Shown here: one piece after another, positions 1 to 4,662 of the stretch
Position numbering within the stretch: the first letter of the stretch is position 1
Layout of the letters: each line of letters starts with the position of its first letter
Assembly: GCA_021107195.1 (NCBI GenBank)
Contig: JAIOTF010000020.1
Span: 1-5,885, forward strand
DNA from: Anaerolineaceae bacterium
GTDB lineage: Bacteria; Chloroflexota; Anaerolineae; Anaerolineales; Anaerolineaceae
DNA length: 5,885 nucleotides
Reading direction: 5' to 3'
Translations under genes and position numbers: made by a program
The notes under the pieces: generated by a model
Told to the model about the DNA's origin: nothing
Databases searched by the model: none
Seen by the model: only the letters and a program-made list of their open reading frames with translations

Positions 1-399
1 CAGGACCCATTCGCGCATCTGCCGGGCTTTGTTAATACTGCCCATCACAGCTGTTTTGATATCATCTGCAGTCAGCGGCGTAACCAGGAAATTATTGATC
101 CCGATATGCAGGCATGTCTTAAGTAGCTCGGTCGAATCTTCCTTTGCAAGCAAGATCACGGGAACCAGCGGCAGTTTTTGCAGGAAATTGTAAGCGAAAT
201 CCAGCCCATTGCCATCCTTCAGGATTTCTGCGACGATCAGTAAAATGGGCGTTTCTGTTGCCAGATGTTTTTGTGCGCTCTTTTGGTCAGCGCAGATCAC
301 GACCTCATACCCCAATGATTTGAGGATTGGCCCCATCAGATAAGAGACCTCTGCGTCTGAAATGATTCCGAGGATATGTTCTTTTTTCTTTAGGGTCAT
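1..399 (-). CDS. Partial receiver-domain protein with degenerate phosphorylation site (3' end beyond the window)
   Basis: The first 133 codons are visible; the gene continues past the left edge. The ATG at 399-397 has an AGGGGA ribosome site 5 bases upstream. The translation has the alternating strand/helix pattern of a CheY-type receiver: ILGII near residue 9, GYEVV at 30, ILLIVAE at 52-58, PVILL at 80-84, FLVTP at 105-109, ending in a helix at about 111-130. Key residues look lost: by eye the acceptor Asp falls on Ala57 (next to Glu58), the conserved Thr/Ser on Ala85, and the conserved Lys before Pro on Thr108. It may therefore work without phosphorylation. It lies 54 bases downstream of the receiver-GAF-ATPase gene and is probably co-transcribed with it. 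The helix from about residue 121 may lead into a further output domain; the product could be a lone receiver or a multidomain sensor. The fold is fairly sure, the function unknown. Confidence 0.8.
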   Translation of the reverse strand, partial: MTLKKKEHILGIISDAEVSYLMGPILKSLGYEVVICADQKSAQKHLATETPILLIVAEILKDGNGLDFAYNFLQKLPLVPVILLAKEDSTELLKTCLHIGINNFLVTPLTADDIKTAVMGSINKARQMREWVL

Positions 400-453
400 A
401 TTTTTCCCCTGACAAAGGGAAAGCATTCGCTTTCTTTGTCAGTATTTTCGTTT
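400..453 (-). promoter_or_regulatory. Intercistronic hairpin between two signalling genes
   Basis: An inverted repeat fills most of the gap. Bases 409-417 pair perfectly with 434-442, then after a two-base bulge (418-419) bases 420-424 pair with 429-433, leaving the four-base loop 425-428. In the minus-strand transcript the stem is followed by GGGGAAAAAT and then the ATG at 399, not by a U-run, so it is not a normal terminator in that direction. Its base abuts the ribosome site of the downstream gene. Likely roles are mRNA stability, differential expression of the two genes, or control of translation. On the plus strand a T-rich stretch follows, but no plus-strand gene needs terminating there. 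Confidence 0.55.
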
Positions 454-2094
454 TTATTGGGCAGGAGGCAGGGCAAAGGTGAAAGTTGAGCCCTGTCCCG
501 GACGGCTGTTCACCCAGAGCTTTCCCTGGTTTCCAGTGATCATTTCTTTTACTAAGGGTAAGTGTACACCCAAACCGCCAAACCGTTGTGATTCGGGAAG
601 GGATAAGTTTTTGGTTTCAAAGATTTTTGCCAATTGCTTTTCTTTGATGCCAATGCCTGTATCGATCACGGATACCTGCGCCAGCCCCTCATTCGAGCGT
701 CCCACCCGGACCGTAATTTGTCCACCAGGATTAGAGTATTTTATGGCGTTGCTGAGTAAGCCATTCATTACCTGCGTGATTTGCAAGCTGTCCACGCGTA
801 CCGGCAGGTTTTTTTCTGCTGTTTCGGCGACCAGACTGATGTGATTATGTTGAGCATAATGCTGGAAGCGGTTGACTGATTGCAGCACCAGCTCATTCAG
901 GTTAGTCCGGCTGGGTGTGTGGGAGGCGCCGGCTGTTGGCAGGGGTTGGACGGCATCCGCGATTTGGCTGAGTTTCCGGATATGTTTTTCAACATTTGCC
1001 AGTTCCTGGCGTTGTTTGGCGTGCCAACGTCCCGTGGGGGTCTTGGCCAGCCGCTCCAGGGCATGATGTGTTTCATTCAGGTGTCTGTGCAGCGAACTCT
1101 TGACCACTTCCAGCATCTCGTTGGTGATCTTCTCACCGACCTGGGCACTGTTTGCCAGGCGCTGCAAGGTTTGCGCGCGTTTTTCAATTGCCTGAAACAG
1201 CCGGGCATTGATCAGTGAAATGGATGCATAATCCGCAACGGCTTCCAGCAGATGCTGTTCGCTTTCCACAAAAGGTTGTGGCTGTTTGCGCATCACGACC
1301 AACAGCCCGATCACCTGCTTTTGGGCTTTGATCGGGGTGACCATTGTCGATTGTCCCAATGTGGAGACCTTGAACCGTTTCAACGGATCACCGTGGATCG
1401 CCAGTGTTTCGCCCGACATCGCTACGAGAGAACTGATACCATCATCCCAGGTCTGGTTGATGTGTTGTGCCAGTGAGGCGGGCAGGTTTCGCTGGGCTGC
1501 CAGGCGGAATTTATTGGTGTCATCTTCTGTCAGGAGGAACCAACCCATGTCAGATTGGGTAACGCGGGTTGCCCCGTCCAGGATCTTCTCAAAAAGCAGG
1601 GATTGGTCAGTGATTGATGTAACGGCTTTGCCGATATTGTATATCGTGGTTAATTCCCGCACCCGCTGCTGCAATTCGACATTGGTTTCTTGCAGTTTTC
1701 TGGCCAGCCGCTCGCGTTCCTGCTGGGTATGAATCTGTTTCAAGGCCCGCTCTACAACAGTGATCACTTCAGCTTCTTTGAAAGGCCAGATGAGCAGGTC
1801 AACCGCGCCCAGGCGGAAGGCCTGGGTGATGTGAGTGTCATCACCCTGACGTGCCAGTGCGATGACGGGGGTGTGGATGTTTTGTGCTATCAGGGCCACG
1901 ATCATGTCCTGCGTGCTTAAACCGGGCAAAGACAGATCCGCGATGATCACGTCTGGTGCTTGTTGCATCACGCGAGTGATCGCCGTCGAGGCATCGCTAA
2001 CCACGGCGGTTTGGTAATTTGCTGCTTGCAGTGCTTGCCGGGCAATCAGGTCACTGATAACCGGGTCGTTTTCAACTACGAGGATTTTATCCAT
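454..2094 (-). CDS. Receiver-GAF-histidine-kinase-like signalling protein (hybrid, atypical)
   Basis: 546 residues, probably cytoplasmic as no signal peptide or membrane segment is seen. Domains in order: CheY-like receiver (about 1-120) with potential acceptor Asp53 in IADLSLPG; coiled coil (about 121-150); GAF sensor domain (about 151-305); helical dimerisation-like region (about 306-385); HATPase_c domain (about 400-546). ATPase boxes are recognisable: LLSNAIKYS at 446-454 (Asn449 is the expected Mg ligand), DTGIGI at 478-483 and GGLGV at 506-510. Oddities: the receiver has Ala81 where Thr/Ser is usual and Trp103 where the conserved Lys should precede Pro104, and its acidic pair reads Glu8-Asn9. 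The helical region has no HELRTP-like box, so the phospho-accepting His is not evident. The start ATG has AGGTGA 7 bases upstream. It is the first gene of a minus-strand unit with the receiver gene downstream. A sensor-type signal-integrating role is inferred; ligand and partner are unknown. Confidence 0.88.
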   Translation of the reverse strand: MDKILVVENDPVISDLIARQALQAANYQTAVVSDASTAITRVMQQAPDVIIADLSLPGLSTQDMIVALIAQNIHTPVIALARQGDDTHITQAFRLGAVDLLIWPFKEAEVITVVERALKQIHTQQERERLARKLQETNVELQQRVRELTTIYNIGKAVTSITDQSLLFEKILDGATRVTQSDMGWFLLTEDDTNKFRLAAQRNLPASLAQHINQTWDDGISSLVAMSGETLAIHGDPLKRFKVSTLGQSTMVTPIKAQKQVIGLLVVMRKQPQPFVESEQHLLEAVADYASISLINARLFQAIEKRAQTLQRLANSAQVGEKITNEMLEVVKSSLHRHLNETHHALERLAKTPTGRWHAKQRQELANVEKHIRKLSQIADAVQPLPTAGASHTPSRTNLNELVLQSVNRFQHYAQHNHISLVAETAEKNLPVRVDSLQITQVMNGLLSNAIKYSNPGGQITVRVGRSNEGLAQVSVIDTGIGIKEKQLAKIFETKNLSLPESQRFGGLGVHLPLVKEMITGNQGKLWVNSRPGQGSTFTFALPPAQ

Positions 2095-2100
2095 ATTAAT

Positions 2101-2121
2101 TTCACCTAAATAATAATAGCA
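2101..2121 (-). promoter_or_regulatory. Extended -10 promoter and ribosome site for the receiver-GAF-ATPase gene
   Basis: Read on the minus strand, TGC precedes TATTAT (hexamer at 2118-2113), an extended -10 element; the -35 position has only a T-rich weak match, with a long T tract just upstream. Transcription would start near 2107-2106, giving a very short leader that begins close to the AGGTGA ribosome site (2107-2102) of the ATG at 2094. Position and motif agree, but AT-rich sequence can mimic a -10 box. Confidence 0.4.
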
Positions 2122-2205
2122 TGGCTACCAAAAAAAAGAAAGAAAACTGCTAATCTGCTGTTTGTCACTCATCCGTCGCCTGCCACCGTACGCTGTACAA
2201 GCGTA

Positions 2206-2232
2206 TGCCGCTTCGACAAGCTCAACGTGCGA
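2206..2232 (+). repeat. Degenerate copy of a dispersed palindromic repeat (TTCGACAAGCTCA core)
   Basis: The core CTTCGACAAGCTCA at 2211-2224 matches, on the opposite strand and with one substitution (A/G), the centre of the strong palindrome at 5810-5844. GCTT/AAGC (2210-2213 with 2218-2221) can form a tiny hairpin, but the outer arms no longer pair well. From general experience this core occurs as an intergenic repeat in many bacterial genomes; its function is unclear. Confidence 0.5.
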
Positions 2233-2240
2233 GAAAAACG

Positions 2241-2299
2241 AACACCGCCCACATTTTTTGGTAGAAAAAATGCAGGCGGTGTTGGGGGCGGGCTTTTTT
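2241..2299. terminator. Long hairpin with flanking T tracts, probable terminator
   Basis: Bases 2241-2249 pair perfectly with 2275-2283; after a 2x2 internal loop, 2252-2259 pair with 2265-2272 around the loop 2260-2264. On the minus strand the stem is followed two bases later by five T residues (2238-2234), a typical rho-independent layout. On the plus strand six T residues come at 2294-2299, ten bases after the stem. It would stop stray transcription between the two divergent units, or end a small RNA. Alternative pairing of 2245-2250 with 2286-2291 would put a stem next to the plus-strand T run. Confidence 0.5.
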
Positions 2300-2330
2300 A
2301 CGTTCGGTCAATCAACTTCCGTTTGTCTCT

Positions 2331-2360
2331 TTGCCACTGACTCCCCCGTAAGAGTTATAT
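2331..2360 (+). promoter_or_regulatory. Possible second, upstream promoter of the J-protein operon
   Basis: TTGCCA (2331-2336) and TTATAT (2355-2360) are separated by 18 bases. If used, it would start near 2367 and give a leader of about 50 bases, still without a clear ribosome site. It is weaker than the promoter at 2380-2409 and may be chance in AT-rich DNA. Confidence 0.22.
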
Positions 2361-2379
2361 AAGATATGCTTTTAAGGTC

Positions 2380-2409
2380 TTGACTTTGTAAGCCTGCCGC
2401 GAATACAAT
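2380..2409 (+). promoter_or_regulatory. Sigma-70-type promoter of the J-protein operon
   Basis: TTGACT (2380-2385) and TACAAT (2404-2409) each match five of six consensus bases and are 18 bases apart. The start point expected 6-7 bases past the -10 box falls at 2415-2416, which is the ATG of the J-protein gene itself. No Shine-Dalgarno sequence lies upstream of that ATG. The natural reading is a leaderless transcript. No CIRCE-type inverted repeat for HrcA was seen here. Confidence 0.6.
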
Positions 2410-2415
2410 CAAACT

Positions 2416-3357
2416 ATGGAGTATAAAGACTATTATAAAGTATTGGGTATTGACCGCAAGGCCAGTACAGAAGAAATCAAGAAAGCTTATCGGAAATTAG
2501 CGATGAAATATCATCCGGACCGTAATCCGGATGATCGGGCTGCAGAAGAGAAGTTTAAAGAAATCAACGAAGCCAATCAGGTGCTGAGCGATAAGGAAAA
2601 ACGGGCGCGCTACGACCAGTTGGGCAGCTCCTATAATAACTGGCAGCAAACCGGCGCGGGCGGCAACTTCAGTTGGGATGACTGGTTCTCAGGTGCTCCC
2701 GGCGGCGGTGTGCGCGTCGAGATGGGGGGATTGGGAGACATGTATTCCGAATTCTTCAACGCTATCTTTGGAGGCATGGGCGGTATGGGCGGTGTTGGCA
2801 CACAGTCCCGCCGCAGAACGGCAAATCCCCGCACCCGCCAGCAGGCGTATGCACAACCGCAAACCTATGAACAACCTGTAACAATTAGCTTCTATGAAGC
2901 CTACCACGGTACAGAACGTGTCTTGCAGTTGGATGGTCAGCGCGTAACCGCCAAGATACCTGCAGGAGCAAAAACGGGGACAAAGGTGCGCATTTCTGGT
3001 GTAGGGCCTGCTGGAATGGATGGCCGGAAATCCAATATTCATCTGAAGATCACTGTCGCGAAAGATGCTCGCTTTGAACGCAAGAAGGATGATTTATATA
3101 CAGACGTGAAAGTTGATCTCTACACTGCTGTCCTGGGTGGTAAAGTGAAAATAGAAACGCCAACCGGCAATGTCAAACTCAAGATTCCTGCCGGCACCCA
3201 GCCAGATCAATTGTTTCGGCTGGCCGGGCGGGGCATGCCCAAGCTGCGTTCCCCGAAATCGTTCGGCGATTTATATGCACGTGTTAAAATTGAGATCCCT
3301 TGTACTCTAAGCCCGAAACAGCGCCGCCTGTTTGAGCAATTGCAAAATATGGGATGA
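2416..3357 (+). CDS. Class B J-protein (DnaJ/CbpA-type Hsp40 co-chaperone)
   Basis: 313 residues, cytosolic. J-proteins stimulate the ATPase of DnaK (Hsp70) and hand it unfolded clients. The J domain (1-70) opens with the family start MEYKDYYKVLGI and carries the essential His33-Pro34-Asp35 loop. A Gly/Phe-rich linker (about 71-130, with GGMGGMGG near 119-126) and a basic/Gln-rich stretch (131-152) follow. Substrate-binding beta domains CTD I (about 153-222) and CTD II (about 223-297) end in a short C-terminal helix. There is one Cys (296) and no CxxCxGxG repeats, so the zinc-finger of true DnaJ is absent: class B, about the length of E. coli CbpA. The start is fixed by the J-domain N-terminus although it lacks a ribosome site. 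It is the first gene of a probable operon with an HtrA lipoprotein and a release-factor-like protein. No dnaK or grpE is in view. Confidence 0.95.
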   Translation: MEYKDYYKVLGIDRKASTEEIKKAYRKLAMKYHPDRNPDDRAAEEKFKEINEANQVLSDKEKRARYDQLGSSYNNWQQTGAGGNFSWDDWFSGAPGGGVRVEMGGLGDMYSEFFNAIFGGMGGMGGVGTQSRRRTANPRTRQQAYAQPQTYEQPVTISFYEAYHGTERVLQLDGQRVTAKIPAGAKTGTKVRISGVGPAGMDGRKSNIHLKITVAKDARFERKKDDLYTDVKVDLYTAVLGGKVKIETPTGNVKLKIPAGTQPDQLFRLAGRGMPKLRSPKSFGDLYARVKIEIPCTLSPKQRRLFEQLQNMG

Positions 3358-3363
3358 AACCTC

Positions 3364-3395
3364 GGTGAGATAAACAGATGAAAGAACCTGCCTGA
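3364..3395 (+). CDS. Possible five-codon leader ORF upstream of the HtrA gene
   Basis: GGTGAG at 3364-3369 is followed, after eight bases, by ATG at 3378 and a reading frame of five codons (MKEPA) ending with TGA at 3393-3395; the coordinates given include the ribosome site. The stop lies inside the left arm of the palindrome at 3390-3407, so a ribosome terminating here would keep the hairpin from forming. Such a short frame can occur by chance; only the ribosome site and its position relative to the hairpin argue for it. Confidence 0.2.
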
Positions 3396-3410
3396 ACGCG
3401 TTCAGGCGGG
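3387..3410 (+). promoter_or_regulatory. Perfect 18-base palindrome between the J-protein and HtrA genes
   Basis: Bases 3390-3407 form a perfect palindrome (arms GCCTGAACG and CGTTCAGGC). Two further outer pairs (3387/3410, 3388/3409) and a T-G pair (3389/3408) extend it to 24 bases as RNA. No T run follows, so it is not a standard terminator. It sits just upstream of the start region of the HtrA gene. It could be a DNA operator for a dimeric regulator or an RNA hairpin for processing or translation control; the sequence does not decide between these. Confidence 0.55.
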
Positions 3411-3418
3411 AAGGAATT

Positions 3419-3424
3419 GGAAAG
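3419..3424 (+). promoter_or_regulatory. Ribosome binding site deciding the HtrA start
   Basis: GGAAAG lies four bases before the ATG at 3429. The frame is also open from an in-frame TTG at 3417, but the nearest AAGGAA (3411-3416) touches that TTG and is too close to serve it. The ATG also gives a textbook lipoprotein signal peptide starting MKK, so it is preferred. Confidence 0.6.
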
Positions 3425-3428
3425 AATA

Positions 3429-4616
3429 ATGAAAAAGAGCATAACAATATTGGTAGTTATTATGGCATTACTGAGTATCATGGCGTGCCAGTTTAGTATT
3501 TCTCCACGCGTGATCCAGGCTGAACCCAGTGCAACTTCAGTTGTGTATACCCCTGCACCCACAGCAACGCGGGACTTTCCCCTTGTTGAGGACCCGGTGC
3601 CAACTCTCTCGCCTCTGGAGTCAACCCTTGATGTCGATCAGGAACGGTTGGCATCTTTGTATGAGCGGGTTAATCCGGGCGTGGTGTCCATTCAGGTTGC
3701 CACAGACCAGGGCAATGCCCAGGGGTCGGGTTTTGTCTTTGACGGCCTGGGGCATATTGTTACCAATTACCATGTGGTGGAGGGCGGTACCGAGTTTGAG
3801 GTTGACTTTCCTTCCGGATACAAGGTGCGCGGCGAAGTGGTCGCCTTTGATCTGGATTCTGACCTGGCTGTGATCCGGGTGGAAGTACCGGCAGAAGAAC
3901 TGAATCCTTTGCCACTGGGCGATTCCAGTCAATTGCGTGTAGGCGAATCCGTGGTTGCCATTGGTAATCCTTTTGGCCTCGACAGTACGATCACCCTGGG
4001 CATCGTTTCTGCCAAGGGGCGTACATTAACTTCTTTGCGTGAATCACCGGAGGGAGGACTCTTCTCCGCTGGGGATTTGATCCAAACCGACGCGGCCATC
4101 AACCCAGGTAATTCGGGCGGCCCATTGCTCAATCTGCGTGGTGAGGTAGTTGGAGTCAATCGTGCCATTCAAACCAATTCGGTCTTTGAAAATGGCAACA
4201 TGGGCGTGGGATTTGCTGTTTCTGTTGATATTGTCAAGCGGGTTGTGCCTGTTTTGATTGCTGATGGTGTTTATGATTATCCATATCTGGGCATCAGCTC
4301 CCGGGATGATTTGAGCTTGAATGAGATTGAAGAGTTGTCGCTGCCCAATCGCTCGGGTGCGTATGTGGTTTCCGTGGTGCCCGGCAGCCCGGCAGATGAT
4401 GCCGGTATGCGCGGCGGTACGATTGAGACCGATATTCCCGGCTTGAATGCGGGCGGAGATTTGATTATCGCTATCGATGACCGCCCAGTGCGTGTCTTTG
4501 GTGAGCTGCTCTCGTACTTGATGACGGAGAAAAGCCCGGGTGAAACTGTGAAGTTGACCATTATTCGCGATAATGAACAGAAGGAGGTGGAGATTACCCT
4601 GGATAAGCGTCCGTGA
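3429..4616 (+). CDS. HtrA/DegP-type serine protease, lipoprotein, S1C family with one PDZ domain
   Basis: 395 residues from the ATG at 3429. The N-terminus is a lipoprotein signal peptide: MKK, hydrophobic core (5-18), and IMAC with Cys20 as the likely lipidated residue, so it should be anchored on the outer face of the cytoplasmic membrane. A Pro/Thr-rich linker follows (about 25-66). The trypsin-like domain (about 75-280) shows the complete triad: His115 in TNYHVV, Asp145 in DSDLAV and Ser229 in GNSGGP. A C-terminal PDZ domain (about 283-393) begins with YLGIS and carries a Gly-rich insertion (329-343) before DLIIAIDDRPV. HtrA proteases degrade or hold misfolded exported proteins. Single-PDZ architecture resembles DegS/HhoA-type members. 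It lies 71 bases after the J-protein gene with no clear promoter of its own, so co-transcription is likely. A paralogue-level name cannot be given. Confidence 0.94.
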   Translation: MKKSITILVVIMALLSIMACQFSISPRVIQAEPSATSVVYTPAPTATRDFPLVEDPVPTLSPLESTLDVDQERLASLYERVNPGVVSIQVATDQGNAQGSGFVFDGLGHIVTNYHVVEGGTEFEVDFPSGYKVRGEVVAFDLDSDLAVIRVEVPAEELNPLPLGDSSQLRVGESVVAIGNPFGLDSTITLGIVSAKGRTLTSLRESPEGGLFSAGDLIQTDAAINPGNSGGPLLNLRGEVVGVNRAIQTNSVFENGNMGVGFAVSVDIVKRVVPVLIADGVYDYPYLGISSRDDLSLNEIEELSLPNRSGAYVVSVVPGSPADDAGMRGGTIETDIPGLNAGGDLIIAIDDRPVRVFGELLSYLMTEKSPGETVKLTIIRDNEQKEVEITLDKRP

Positions 4617-4650
4617 ACGGGACCTGGTGTCGGTATTTGTTCTTTGATGA

Positions 4651-4656
4651 AAGGAG
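4651..4656 (+). promoter_or_regulatory. Ribosome binding site deciding the start of the release-factor-like gene
   Basis: AAGGAG directly touches an ATG at 4657 but sits six bases before the in-frame ATG at 4663. The second spacing is the usual one, so translation most likely begins at 4663 (MYHENT), two codons inside the longest frame. Confidence 0.7.
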
Positions 4657-4662
4657 ATGAGC

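Larger units (their letters stand above)
2095..2415. other. Divergent intergenic control region, no gene seen
   Basis: This 321-base stretch separates the two divergent units. It contains, left to right: the extended -10 promoter of the minus unit; a small hairpin (2189-2194 with 2200-2205, loop 2195-2199); a degenerate copy of a TTCGACAAGCTCA-type dispersed repeat (core 2211-2224); a long hairpin with T tracts outside both arms (2241-2283); and promoter sequences for the J-protein gene. One frame stays open from a TTG at 2162 to 2362, but it has no ribosome site, runs through the hairpins and resembles no known protein, so I do not call it. Confidence 0.7.

Noticed and set aside
1286..1732. 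148-codon plus-strand open frame opposite the GAF domain
   Set aside because: Shadow of the minus-strand gene, which has unmistakable domains; many Cys/Arg/Trp residues typical of an off-frame translation.
2162..2362. 66-codon plus-strand open frame in the divergent region
   Set aside because: TTG start without a ribosome site, crosses the repeat and the long hairpin, and the translation looks like no protein family.
2161..2415. CIRCE (HrcA) heat-shock operator ahead of the J-protein gene
   Set aside because: Only a loose CACTC-like half near 2166 is present; no matching inverted half at the CIRCE spacing.
3417..3428. TTG at 3417 as the start of the HtrA gene
   Set aside because: The purine-rich site touches the TTG, and the ATG at 3429 gives a standard lipoprotein signal with a positively charged start.
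4657..4662. ATG at 4657 as the start of the release-factor-like gene
   Set aside because: AAGGAG directly abuts it with no spacer; the in-frame ATG at 4663 has six bases.
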